Source: Siphonodentalium dalli (lineage: Eukaryota > Mollusca > Scaphopoda > Gadilida > Siphonodentaliidae). Taken from it: 64,000 bases of DNA. Made by a program: the position numbers and the translations under genes. How positions within the stretch are numbered: position 1 is the first letter of the stretch; each line of letters starts with the position of its first letter. The stretch is from the NCBI GenBank assembly GCA_032622095.1, contig CP136062.1, forward strand, positions 149,910,875 through 149,974,874, read 5' to 3'. Shown in pieces: positions 1-11,726 of the stretch. The notes beneath the pieces are model-generated. The model saw only the letters and a list, made by a program, of their open reading frames with translations. It did not search any database and was not told where the DNA came from.

Positions 1-1738
1 AAACAAAGGAGAACTATATAAATGAGCGTATAATATATTACATAGTGCCACCAGCTTCTGTTGACTGGTCTCTTTGCCTCAAAGTTATTATTTATATATA
101 CATCTGAATCAATACAGGAAGCCCATATGTGGTTTTCTATATCTAGCGCGGGTTTTTCCAGGCAAAATGACGAAACCGATCGCCCCAAAATCAAATTTCC
201 TATATGCTTTGAGACAAATTCATCAACTAAAAACTTATTGACAGAACGGAGATGTTGAGCAGTAGTATTGTTGACGATTTTGACATTCTATTCGGCAAAA
301 TGGCAGCCAATATGTGTTGTTCTCTGTGAGCGTTTAGAAGTTTGTGTCAATAAAATAACCGGAGAACCAAACCATACCCTTGCGCGAAATAGTTCAATTG
401 CTCTAGTGGGACTTTCCAACCTAAAGGTATGAAATTACGAAATATTTGTTGGATATTGTGTGTGCTTGATAAGGACAATATGCTGCTTTGTTCGCTTAGT
501 ATGTATATTAATATCGCGGATGTCCACAAAATGTGGGTAAAATGTCGCAGTGGTCTTATCGAGTCATAATCAAGGGAGATAAACCATGCATGGAGTTTGG
601 TAGCCATTTTGACATGCGCAGGTCTTATCAACCACGACAGTTCTCGAAAAACGAGCGCTTCGTGATCGAGAATGTGAACATTCACACATAGCTCTGACAT
701 GGGGCGGAGTTAAGGTCTGTCTAAATTCGCGTGCAATCACCGGGGACTATAATTCACACGTGTGACATTACCACTTTTAATTCACCTTATAAATCCCATG
801 TAGGAGTGTAATAAATAGAGGACGTTTTTTGAGTGCATGGATACCGAAAATTATGTCACGAGTGAACGAGATAAATTTTAATTGTCTCTTTCACGAATGA
901 CATAATTTTCACTAGCAATTATTTTATTATACGCGCTTCCAAATTAGTTCGCTATTTACGACGATAAATGTTCGTATGTGAATATAATCGCCTTCAATCG
1001 ATGTATCAAAATCAACTGTTGACTCTCTGACTGTTCACTTCACCATCCGCAGGATGGAGAAATATAGTTCCCGTATTCTTCCGAATATTTCCCTCATAAT
1101 TGTGTCGAATTTCAACATAAAACAGATTGTTATTATAACTATAATGTAACAACAGTAAAGGATAACTACTTATTCTCGATGTTTTTTAAAGATTCGGGTA
1201 GTGCATTGGTACACGCAATTAAGTGAATCGGTGGCCCGCGCGGGTCAGTGTGAAAGTGAAAGCTCTTAATACATTTATTACCAGATGAAAACCAGAGATA
1301 AGTTCTGCATCTGGTTCTCGAATCTTCTGTGCCCACACAACTATCTGTATGTTTATAATAAAATGTGTAATGTATATAGATATTGTGGGTCACAATAAAT
1401 ATGTTAAACACAAAGCTGTTATATATATCACCTTCTGTGGGCTATCGAAAATTATTTAACCGCGATTTATTCGATAAACCACCGATGAGTGTATACTAAT
1501 TATAATTTATATCACTCCAATAAGTATTTACGAGATACATCACGAGATTAATTCGTGTAACATCCACATGCATGTAAGCAATTTGAAGGTATTTTTTTCT
1601 GAAGTGAAGCCTAATGGTTCATCCACACTCGCAAGTTTGCACAATGTGTTTCGCGGGCAGAAAACCTTATATGGTGCCAGAATATGAACGGAAACATGCA
1701 TATAATATGCACCTTTAACAAACCTAACGACATGAGAT
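1..1738. other. Non-coding stretch with a small hairpin at 846-910
   Basis: No reading frame here resembles a known protein and none shows convincing exon borders. The one clear structure is an imperfect inverted repeat, with arms at 846-873 and 883-910 (both beginning GAAAATTATGTCA when read inward) and a loop of about 9 bases. It could be the remnant of a tiny hairpin transposon or a chance cruciform; no target-site duplication was recognised. Confidence 0.6.
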
Positions 1739-2550
1739 GTAAAATTTCACGAGTTTCACATGTATAGCTCAGAGTGCCATCGAGTCGGGGGTAGCCCAGA
1801 CTGCCGCCGACGGGTGAAATTTCACGAGTTTCACATGTATAGCCCAGACTGCCGCCGACTGGTGAAATTTCACGAGTTTCACATGTATTGTTCAGAGTAC
1901 CATCGAGTCAATGGGTAGCCGAGACTGCCCGCCGACGGGTGAAATTTCCCGAGTTTCACATGTATAGCCCAGACTGCCATATATGCTGCCGCCGACGGGT
2001 GAAATTTCACGAGTTTCACATGTATTGTTCAGAGTTCCATCGAGTCAATGGGTAGCCGAGACTGCCCGCCGACGGGTGAAATTTCACGAGTTTCACATGT
2101 ATAGCTCAGAGTGCCATCGTGTCAGGGGGTAGCCAATGCTGCCCGCCGACGGGTTAAATTTCACGAGTGTCACATGTATTGTTCAGAGTGCCATCGAGTC
2201 AATGGGTAGCCGAGACTGCCCGCCGACGGGTGAAATTTCACGAGTTTCACTTGTATTGTTCAGAGTTCCATCGAGTCAATTGGTAGCCGAGACTGCCCGC
2301 CGACGGGTGAAATTTCACGAGTTTCACATGTATAGCTCAGAGTGCCATCGAGTCAGGGGGTAGCCAATGCTGCCCGCCGACGGGTGAAATTTCACGAGTT
2401 TCACATGTATTGTTCAGAGTGCCATCGAGTCAATGGGTAGCCGAGACTGCCCGCCGACGGGTGAAATTTCACGAGTTTCACATGTAGAGCTCATGCAGAG
2501 TGCCATCGAGTCAGGGGGTAGCCCAGGCTGCCGCCGACGGGTGAAATTTC
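1739..2550. repeat. Minisatellite, ~76-bp unit, about 12 copies
   Basis: The block GTGAAATTTCACGAGTTTCAC followed by ATGTAT recurs about a dozen times. In the regular right half it falls near 2078, 2155, 2231, 2307, 2384 and 2460, a spacing of 76-78 bp. Units continue with a tract like GTGCCATCGAGTCA and GCCGCCGACGGG. Two unit flavours differ in the words after ATGTAT (agctcagag versus tgttcagag) and partly alternate. One early unit is shortened to about 47 bp. Each unit opens with a 12-bp perfect dyad, GTGAAATTTCAC. Short frames inside it are by-products of the repeat. Confidence 0.9.
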
Positions 2551-3298
2551 AAGGTTTAGTTTGAGGCAAAATGATAAATTTACACATCAAAATTGAAGAT
2601 GGGTGTCCAAAAAAAAATAAACAAACAAAACAACGCGCTTTGCCTCTTATATATCATGCCACGAATTTCCACTCTATATATATATATATATCCGTAGAGA
2701 TCATATTTTGCCTATTGAAAAAACATGGGAACTTTTTGATGTTCTGATGAGAACTTTTATAATATTGAGGAAAAAAAACGCAAGTACTATTTCGTATAGT
2801 CAGTATTATGTTCCGTGTTGAATTATGTTAATGTATCTCACAGTATATAGACAAAGGTCCCAGCTCGAGATTTCATTATTTAGGGTATTTGGGAGTCCAT
2901 CTCGCTTTGCATCGCTTACAATTAGAATATTACCCCGGGTAATCAATTCATATTTTTGCTCACAAAAGTCGCCTAAATCATGTAATCTCGAGTTGGGGGC
3001 CTTCACCTACTGTGAAATACATTATTAATGAACAAGTAATGACTAAGAAATATATTACCTGCAGTATATGTTCAATGTTATAAAGTTCCCATCATAACAT
3101 CAAAACGTGCACAGGTTTTGAACTGGTGGCACATAGTCTCTACGAGTGTAACCAGAGTATGGTATGATCTACCTCTAGAAGAAAGAATCCGACGGAAGAA
3201 AGTGAAAATTCTCACCTGTCTGAAGAAGGATCCAACGTCTGCATGTGGTCAAGTGTTTGCTCATTCACCTCTTTTATTCCTAGCTGGGGCCCACGTCA
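2551..3298. other. AT-rich non-coding stretch
   Basis: Contains A-rich tracts and a short (TA)n run near 2675-2690. A frame from 3118 to 3438 has a few protein-like residues, but no family could be recognised and its second half lies in a duplicated segment. No gene is called. Confidence 0.5.
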
Positions 3299-3790
3299 AT
3301 CTGTTTAAGTGTATCGATCCACTTCAAACGCCTCCCCACAGGACACCATCTTTAAAGAGGAGCGACAGGTTGACGGGACCGTGCGGCCCACTGGTACATG
3401 GCTCCACGTGGAGTGTGGCCCGCGGTCAACAATTATAATAGGGTTGAAGAACAGCTGTGACACAGTGCACCTGAACTAGTCATGCTTTCAAAATAATCAC
3501 CGAGTTCGATCTTGCTATATACGCCGAGTCGTGGTCATATTGGATCCATCCAGCCCCGTTCCGTTTTTAGTGCTACAGGTCAAAGTTCAAAATTCATGAA
3601 TATTCAAAAACTCCATATAAGTAATGCTGCTCCAGAACTTAGACCTGTATAGTACTAAAAAACAGGTTTGAATATGTTTAAGTGTATCGATCAACCTTAA
3701 ACGCCCCCCCCCCCCCATTACAGGACAACCTCATTAAAGAGGGGAGCCACGTTTGTGTAACCCACGCGGCGCCCTGATACATGACTGCAT
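3299..3790. repeat. Imperfect direct repeat, ~110 bp, two copies
   Basis: The segments at about 3299-3405 and 3675-3790 align. Both start TGTTTAAGTGTATCGATC, continue through a C-rich tract and ACAGGACA, then TTAAAGAGG and a GC-rich end with a GATACATG/GTACATG word. The spacing is about 375 bp. The copies are clearly diverged, and the second has an expanded C run. The origin is unknown; the first copy is not followed by further matching sequence long enough to name an element. Confidence 0.6.
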
Positions 3791-4549
3791 ATAACTTCTG
3801 GAACAGAGTAAACACTAAGTTTGAATACTAGATGACCATCTGTGGTACATCATACACAAGAAAACCATAGTCAGAAATGGTAACGCCACCAAGATCATAT
3901 TATTAGCCATAAATATAAATTATAATATAAAATATATTGGTTACATGAATGCACCGCCTCAGAATTCCGTTAAAACAACTAATCCTTCAAATTATTACAA
4001 AAAACTACGGCTTATTACTGCAGGTTTATCATTCACCAAACCAGAAAGCTTCTAAATTGCGGATAAAAAATTGAGTTCCCGCCATAAAATTTTCAAGTGT
4101 GCATGGCCCAGCCATTGTTCATACCTAAACATCGAACGCAATTAATGCGGTCATAATAGTTACATACTGCAACTATAAGACATCCATCGAATACACACCC
4201 CACGAAACCCCGATATGTGTTCTCCTGCGAGATATCCCATCGCTATAGCCCAATTTGACACGGCCAGATAAGCCTTTCTACAATATCCTAAAACAATAAA
4301 GCTTCGCAAATCATCGGCATAGTCAATAGAACTTTCACGAACTTGGACATTCCAACTACAGCTTTTACCGGACTCGGGGTCGCAGTACAACTTTAACGCG
4401 TCTCAAAATAACCGGAAAAAAACAATTATCAATTTATAAAATCCCCATAGGTCTACAGATTTATAAAATTTGGCCTACAGTATACACCGGTGGCGTTAAT
4501 GAACATAGTCACGCTTTCAAAATAGTAATCAAGCTCGTTCGTGCTATTA
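3791..4549. other. Non-coding stretch ending at the fold-back element
   Basis: No gene is visible. The last ~45 bases (about 4505-4548, GCTTTCAAAATAGTAATC then GCTCGT) match 3483-3518 (GCTTTCAAAATAATCACC then GTTCGA). The match stops at the word GCTAT, which is where the inverted repeat begins. That supports placing the left edge of the element here. Confidence 0.45.
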
Positions 4550-5869
4550 GTCCGGACGCCAAACCCCCGGAATTTACGAATGCGTGTTTTCGCGTATAAA
4601 GTTTTTTTCTCTGCGGATTTTGTAAATTCAGGTATCCGACATCAAGATTTTATCGGCTGGCCATTAGTCAGCCTTTTTTTTTTTTTTTATAGTGCCCTAA
4701 AAAGTATACCCCCCCCCCCCTAATTTTTCCCAGACGTAAAACCAGTAGCTTGGAATTTGTTGCAAATTCACATGACTAATCTAGTAAAATGTATATATTT
4801 TCATGAAGCTAAGACATAATGACACAAGATTGGGCCAAAATTGAAACTCACCATCCAAGATGGCCACCAAAATGGCCGCCGGAAGTTGAAAATATGACAT
4901 TTTTTCACAAATATCTTCTGGATCAGTTCATGCTGTTTGGAACTGGTTCAGTAAAATGACTTTATTTTGTATTTTATATATTAACTGATCATTGGAGCAA
5001 TTAAATATGCAATTATTGGGGTCCTATCCACTTGTGATCCCTCAAACATTCGATTTTACAGAACGCGTTATAAAATTTCACAAATTCTAGTCATATTTCA
5101 ACAAGAAATGAACAGAAGGTTGCAATTAAGTGAGGCATACCATTACCTATGAATATTCCAATTCACTGGAACCAAAATTCTTACTTTGGCTCAAAATGGC
5201 TGCCAAAATGGCCGCCAAAATATGGAAAAATGGTAAATATCGCCCTAGGGTGTCCTGCAATCGCTTACACGTTGTGGTTGATGTACAAAATTGGCTATTA
5301 TGCCATCTATACATTGAATACTAACATGTCTGCTGCACCATGGTTGATTGTTACTGTTGCCACCACTGACATCACCGAAACTATTGGACGTTTCTCTAAA
5401 AAACTTGACATAAATATCGGCAAAAATGTACTTTTCGGGTTTGGACCATTTTTCTAGTAATATGTAATTATCTTTGGATTTAAAGGTGTTTATTGTATTG
5501 GTCTATCTTAAATGTGTCACACTACGGTGTTTATAGAACAAATTGCTCAAGATGGCTTCCAATATGGCAACCAAATTGTTAATAAGTTATTTTTTTTACA
5601 TATATCATTATAACATTATATATATATAACATTATTCTCTGCGTTATCCGAAAATGTAGCAAATTGTGACTCACTTGGTTATTTATTATACGTTTTAGTT
5701 AATTAACTGACAACTAAATGTTATATTATGGTTGTCCCAGTTCCGTATAGGACATGACAACTTTATTTTAAAGTATGGAATTTTGCGGAGAACCTCTTTT
5801 GTGATTCTGACCATATTATTGAAAGGAAATGGGCAGAAATTTGAGACGGAACTGAGATGAACCATAATA

Positions 5870-6243
5870 CCCTGCTGGACAAAACAAGCGTCCAGTGGCA
5901 CCGCGGTGTATTTGCCGTTCAGCCGCGGTGTCAGAGTTTGTAACTTCAGTTGAGCACCGCGGCCGAACGCCATGTACACTGCGGCCAAACGGCAAGTACA
6001 CCTTGGCCGAAATGCAACTACAACGCGGCCGAATGGCATGCACACCGTGGTTAGATTTCTGGTTTGTATCGTCTTTTTTCAGTTTAATGAACGTACACCG
6101 TGGCAACTACACCATGGCTGAATGGAAGGTACACCGCAGCCCAATTGTAGTTAGTCGGTGGAGCTGCGGTGTAGTAGCATTTCGGCCGATGTGGCAACGC
6201 TAACCACACCTCGGTTAAGTGGACACTTGTTTTGTCCAGCAGG
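5870..6243 (+). mobile_element. 374-bp TA-flanked miniature transposon, copy 1 (left arm)
   Basis: The ends CCTGCTGGACAAAACAAG and CTTGTTTTGTCCAGCAGG are inverted repeats. TA flanks it at 5868-5869 and 6244-6245. The mirror position in the right arm (TA at 8348-8349) is uninterrupted, so the exact empty site is visible. A TA target is typical of Tc1/mariner-type elements. The interior is GC-rich and built from short repeats of GCGGCCGAA and GGCAAGTACACCG. No coding capacity. Confidence 0.88.
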
Positions 6244-6736
6244 TATGTGGCTCTTCTGGTCCATTATGATAAACCAATATCAATTGGATACAGGATGGAT
6301 GCCAAGATGGTAGCCAGGGAGTTACTCTATGGTCATATTTGAGGTGAATAGGTATGCATGGAGTTAGTGTATGTCTTGAATGATGTGAATATGTATACAA
6401 TGAGTGACTATATGGTTATGAGTGTGTTGTCCATATTGAGATGTATAGGTATACATGGAGAGGTCATGGTCAGGTGTGGGGTGAATCGGTATGAATGGAG
6501 TGACTGTATGGTGTATGGTTGTGTGTATCTTGTACGGGTGCACCCGGTGTGCCTGTATGGACATTGATGTGGTGTATGGTTATAGCTACATGGCCATCTA
6601 TGTATTGATTATGTATATATGGAGTGACTGTAGGGTCATGGGTGGGATGTACATGTGTTTTCTGTATGATCATGGATGGGGTGTGTGGATATATCGTGAG
6701 TGAGTTTATGGTTACGGGCAATGTGTGTGTGGTATA

Positions 6737-7524
6737 CGTGGAATGACTGTACTGTCATGATTGAAGTGTATATGCATACCTGGAGTAAGCTGGTGGACAT
6801 TATCGTGTGGGTATATAGGGAGTGTCCTTGTGGGAACGGATGGGATGTATATGTTTATATCTCGTGGATGTATTATCATTGGTATGTGTGTAGGGATTAG
6901 CTGTATGATCATGGATGGCATGTATGATTATACAGTACGTTGCTGAACTGTCATGTGTAATGTATATATGTAAGTATGGATGGTATGAGTGGTCGTGTGT
7001 GCCGGTTTTTTATATATCTGGGAGGACTGAATGGCCAGTGCTGAGGTGCATATGTATACCTGGAGTGACTATATGGTCTAGGGTGGGCTTCATATGTATA
7101 TATCGAGTGGTTACATGTATATGACTGTGTGTGGAATATGTATACAGGTAGTGACAGTATGGTCAATGGTGAAATGAGTAGGTATACAAGGAGTGACATC
7201 AATGTAATGCATGTCTATGCCGGGAGTGACTAAATGGTCATGTGTCAGGTGTGTGAGTATACCTGGTGTTCCTGCTTGGCGACTCGTGGCGGTATGGTCA
7301 TGTGTAGGTTATGCGGGTATACAATGGTGTTGCTATATGGTCATGTGCGAGGTGTATGTGTATATAGCGAGTGGCTATATGGCCATGGATGATGTGCATA
7401 TGCACACATGGAGTGACTATACTGACATGGCTGGGGTGTCTTAGTATATATTGAGTGGCTATTCGGCTATGGTGTGACAAATAGGGATACAGTGAGTGAC
7501 ATGGCCAATGGTGAGGTGAATATG
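6737..7524. repeat. Minisatellite loop of the fold-back element
   Basis: A degenerate tandem repeat of roughly 55-65 bp with words such as GTATACCTGGAGTGAC, TATGGTCATG and GGTGTATATG. The same words occur in the inner parts of both arms (about 6340-6736 and 7525-8270), so the loop and arm ends come from one repeat field. The unit order no longer matches across the loop, which is why the arms stop pairing here. The reading frames in it are repeat by-products. Confidence 0.75.
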
Positions 7525-7702
7525 TATACCATACACATTACCCGTAGCCATAAAATCACTCACTATTTATCCACACACCCCATCCATGATCATACAGAAA
7601 CACATGTACATCCCACCCATGACCATGTAGCTATATCCATACACCACAGCAATGTCCGTACAGGCACACCGGGTGCACACGTACAGTATACATACAACCA
7701 TA

Positions 7703-8076
7703 CCATGCTGGACAAAACAAGTGTCCACTTAACCACGGTGCGGTTAGCGTTGCCACCGCGGCCGAAATGCAACACCACTGCGGCTCCACCGGCTAACTAC
7801 AGTTGGGCCGCAGTGTACTTGCCATTCGGCCATGGTGTAGTTGCTGCGGTGTACGTTCATTAAACTGAAAAAAGATGATACAATCCAGAAATATAACCAC
7901 GGTGCACATGCCATTCGGCCGCGTTGTAGTTGCCTTTCGGCCATGGTGTACTTGCCGTTCGGCCGCAGTGTACTTGCTTTCGGCCGCAGTGCTCAACCGC
8001 AGTTACAAACGCTGACACCGCGGCCGAATGGCAAATACACCGCGGTGCCAATGGACACTTGTTTTGTCGAGCGGGG
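7703..8076 (-). mobile_element. 374-bp TA-flanked miniature transposon, copy 2 (right arm)
   Basis: Same family and same length as the copy at 5870-6243, but in the opposite orientation and at a non-mirrored position. The ends read CATGCTGGACAAAACAAG and CTTGTTTTGTCGAGCGGG. TA flanks it at 7701-7702 and 8077-8078. The empty site is preserved in the left arm at the TA at 6514-6515. The copies have diverged at scattered positions, so they are separate insertions and not one duplicated insertion. Confidence 0.87.
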
Positions 8077-9651
8077 TACACCATACAGTCAACTCCATTC
8101 ATACCGATTCACCACACACCTGACCATGACCTCTCCCTGTATACATATACATCTCACTATGGACAACACACGCATATCCATATAGTCACGCATTGTATAC
8201 ATATGCACATCATTGATGACATACACTAACTCCATGTATACCTATTCACCTCACCTGTGATCATAGAGTAACTACCTGGCTTCCATCTTGGCATCCATCC
8301 TGTATCCAATTGATATTTGTTTATCATAATGGACCAGAAGAGTCACATATTATGGTTCATCTCAGTTCCGTCTCAAAGTTCTGCCCATTTCCTTTCAATA
8401 ATATGGTAAGAATCACAAAAGAAGTTCTCCGCAAAATTCCATAATTTAAAATGAATTTGTCATGCCCTATACGGGTACTGGTACAGCCATAATAGAACAT
8501 TTAATTGTCAGTTAATTAACTAACACGTATACTAACCAAATGGGTCACAATTTGCTACATTTTCGGATAACGCAGAGAATAATTATATATATATAATGTT
8601 ATAATGATGTACAAAAATAACTTATTACCAATTTGGTTGCCATTTTGGAAGCCATCTTGAGCAATTTGTTCTATAAACACCGTAGTGTGACACATTTAAG
8701 ATAGACCAATACAATACACACCTTTCAATTCAAAGATAGTTACAATATTACTAGAAAAAATTGTCCAAACCCGAAAAGTTAATTTTTGCCGATATTTATG
8801 TCAAGTTTTTGTGAGAAAAGTCCAATATTTTTGGTGATGTCAGTGATGACAACAGTAACAATTAACCATGGTGCAGCAGACATGTTAGTATTCAATGTAT
8901 AGAAGGCATAATAGCCAATTGTGTACATCAACCACAACTTGTAAGCGATTGCAGGACACCCTAGAGCAATATTTACCATTTTCCATATTTTGGCGGCCAT
9001 TTTGGCAACCATTTTGAGCCAAAGTAAGAATTTTGGTTTCACTTAGTTGGAATATTCATAGGTAATAGTATGCCTCACTTAATTGCAACCTTCTGTTCAT
9101 TTCTTGTTGAAATATGACTAGAATCCCAGTTGTGATTTTTTGTGAAACTTTATACCGCGTTCTGTAAAATCGAGTTTTTGAGGGATCACAAGTGGATAGG
9201 ACCCCAATAATTGCATATTTAATTGCTTCAATGGTTAGTTAATATACAAAATAAAGTCATATTACTCAACCAGTTCCAAACAGCATGAACTGATCTAGAA
9301 GATATTTGTGAAAAAATGTCATATTTTCAACTTCCGGCGGCCATTTTGGTGGCCATCTTGGGTGATGAGTTTCAATTTTGGCCCAAAATAGTGTCATTAT
9401 GTCTTAGCTTCATGAAAATATATACAATTTACTAGATTAGTCATGTGAATTTGCAACAAAAACCAAGTAACTGGTTTTACGTCTGGGAAAAATTGGGGGG
9501 GGTATACTTTTTAGGGCGCTAAACAAAAATTGCTCAAGGCTAACAGATGGCCAGCCGATAAAATCTTGATGTCGGATACCTGAATTTACAAAGTCCGCAG
9601 AGAAAAAAACTTTATACGCCAAAACACACATCCGTGACCTGGCGGCCGGAC

Positions 9652-10181
9652 TATATCACTGTGTACATATATGACACCGATGCAGTTCGTATCACGAGCG
9701 ATTTTATGTTGCAGTATAGGTGCGGGTGTCATGCTTTTTCTTGTATATAGATTTTGAGACTATCTCGGCACGAACATTAATTCTCATACAAATGGCAGAT
9801 ATGTTGCAGATAACGGTAGCTGTCACTTTGATACCGCAAGAAAGCGTTATTTGTCAATTGATAATTTAGGCGAAACTCGCATGAAAAGTCATCAATTAAT
9901 TATGTTTAAAAAATTACCGAAAATAGAACAGTGTATAAATCTAATTAAATTGGTCTATTATAAAGAGTATGGACATATGTGCATTATATACGACGTAACT
10001 GTTGTCAATAAGTCACTTGGCCATTGCGATTGACCCCCTCCCATGGAGCCTGACGCCTGCATGCATATTACTATAGACGAGCATCATTTTTATCACGCAA
10101 CAACTCAATTATTGAAAACTCCCCACCAATGTCATCATTTCACGATTCATCTGTGCCCCTCCTGTCTTCTACTTTATCACC
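9652..10181. other. Non-coding stretch
   Basis: Nothing recognisable; AT-rich unique-looking sequence between the fold-back element and the CT microsatellite. Confidence 0.5.
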
Positions 10182-10282
<101 letters not shown>

Positions 10283-10677
10283 GCCTCTTGCTATCCCTAA
10301 CACTATCTTCTCCAAGTTTCCATCCCTAACTCAAACTTAGTTATATATCTCCATTTCTCCTAAAAACATTATTACAATCCTTTTCCGTCTGATCGATAGC
10401 CCTCCCTTACTTATTGGGGAAGGGGCGTGCCGCCAAAGAGGAGAAGACTTCATATAAGCCCTCGGGCTTGTTGTCTGTTCCTCATTTCCATACATTATCT
10501 CTTCTATTTTGCATATTTGTATCATCTGTATATTATGTTATGTTGGATTTGGAAATAAAAATACGTTTACACTAATAAGTCACTTCGGAAAATTCGGATT
10601 AAACACAAGCCATGTGTACGGGAGTACATGTATCAGAATATTATATACAATGTAGAAATACGATAACTGTACTGCAG

Positions 10678-10795
10678 TAATCGATTTGGGTTTACGGCAT
10701 TAATCGATTTGGGTGTACGGCAACATTTGAACACAAATCCAGGCCATGTACAAATCCAGGCCATATACAAATCCAGGCCATGTACAAATCCAGAA
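10678..10795. repeat. Two short tandem duplications
   Basis: A ~23-bp unit (TTAATCGATTTGGGT plus TACGGCA) is present twice up to about 10722. It is followed by a 17-18-bp unit (CAAATCCAGGCCATGTA) present about four times to 10792. Both look like replication-slippage products. Confidence 0.9.
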
Positions 10796-10801
10796 ATGGA
10801 T

Positions 10802-11190
10802 CCTCGTATCTCGCGAGAGGAGAAAATCCTACGCTACTCAGAACAGTTGACTATTGCGTTTATTATATGTTCTATATATACCAGTTTGTTACGTCATACA
10901 GACCACAGTGAAACACACGGTTAGACATAATACGTTCTTAAATCTGCAACATCACCAGCCATTTCTGTTAAATAACGCGCACGGATACCGAATGACGCAA
11001 AAGATGTGACGTCATGACGCAGTTCTCAAAGTTGGATAACAACTTGAGAGTAAGATAAAATGTTCGGTCTTCTGGGAGTGGGGATATGATTCATATTTTG
11101 ACGTAAAAGTTGATGAAAATATAATAAATAGACAATAGTTAACTCTTCTGAGTAGCGTACGGGTTTTCTCCTCGACTGAGATGCAGAGGA
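10802..11190. mobile_element. Inverted-end repeat element, copy 1 (389 bp)
   Basis: The first ~55 bases (with GGAGAAAATCCTACGCTACTC) are the inverse of the last ~60 (GAGTAGCGTACGGGTTTTCTCC), so the unit can fold back on itself. The interior includes a CRE-like TGACGTCATGACG near 11009 and a GTTCGGTCTTCTGGGAGTGG word. A second copy follows directly. No coding sequence. It resembles a non-autonomous DNA transposon; no clear target duplication was found. Confidence 0.7.
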
Positions 11191-11222
11191 TTATTTTTAC
11201 GAGGGCTAGCCGAGTGAAAATA

Positions 11223-11560
11223 TTCCTCGCATCTCACTAGAAGAGAAAACCCGTATGCTATTCAAAAAAGTTAACTGCTGTGTGTATTATATCGTCTATA
11301 CCAGTTTGTTACGACACATGCCATAATGCAACACATGGTTAGACCCAACACGTTCCTAAGATACAACATCGCCAGCTTTTTCTGTCAATTAACGCGGAAT
11401 GTACGAGTGACGCAAACAAATATTACGTCATGACATAGTTCTGAAAGTAGGATAATATAACATCATGAGAGTGGAATAACATGTTCGGTCTTCTGAGAGT
11501 GGGGATACGATTTATTTTTTGACGTAAAGAGTTGATGAACATATAATAAATGGAGATATT
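11223..11560. mobile_element. Inverted-end repeat element, copy 2, lacking its right end
   Basis: Matches copy 1 from its left end (GAAAACCCGTATGCTATTC) through GTTCGGTCTTCTGAGAGTGG and TTGATGAACATATAATAAATGG. It stops before the right inverted end. The 32-bp junction between the copies (11191-11222) is itself nearly palindromic (TTTTTACGAGGGCTAGCCGAGTGAAAAT is split about GGCTAGCC). Confidence 0.65.
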
Positions 11561-11726
11561 ACCGCATTCTGTTTCACAGCTAGTACATGCCGTCATCGCT
11601 GTCGATTTTTAAATGGATTAATGTTAATCAGATTCTTTATTTGATCAGACTAAACCGCATGCAATAGGCATATATCGCTGTACATGTGTATTAGATATAT
11701 ATAAGTACTGGAAAGTGACCCGACTT
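11561..11726. other. Short non-coding spacer
   Basis: No gene or repeat recognised between two repeat blocks. Confidence 0.5.

Larger units (their letters stand above)
4550..9651. mobile_element. 5.1-kb fold-back (long inverted repeat) element
   Basis: The left arm (about 4550-6736) and right arm (about 7525-9651) are reverse complements over nearly 1.8 kb once a 374-bp insertion is removed from each. Both ends carry GTCCGG-CGCC when read inward, flanked on each side by TA (4548-4549 and 9652-9653), a possible target duplication. The loop is a minisatellite. No transposase frame is present. This architecture is like that of Foldback/Tu-type elements, but a segmental inverted duplication is possible. 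The arms hold repeated ATGGCCGCC and ATGGCGGCC words (for example 4875, 5210, 8993, 9339) that are part of the repeat and not coding. Confidence 0.75.

Noticed and set aside
347-700. Minus-strand frame of 117 codons
   Set aside because: No motif, no exon borders and no family resemblance; length alone is not evidence in this composition.
3118-3438. Plus-strand frame with protein-like text (WYDLPLEERIRRKKVKIL)
   Set aside because: An AG acceptor-like site precedes it, but no family is recognised and the second half lies in a diverged direct repeat. Too weak to call.
5695-8229. Frames with repeated RPRCTC/FGRGV/RPNGKYT residues
   Set aside because: They fall in the two 374-bp miniature elements and arise from the GCGGCCGAA repeats; both strands and several frames are open.
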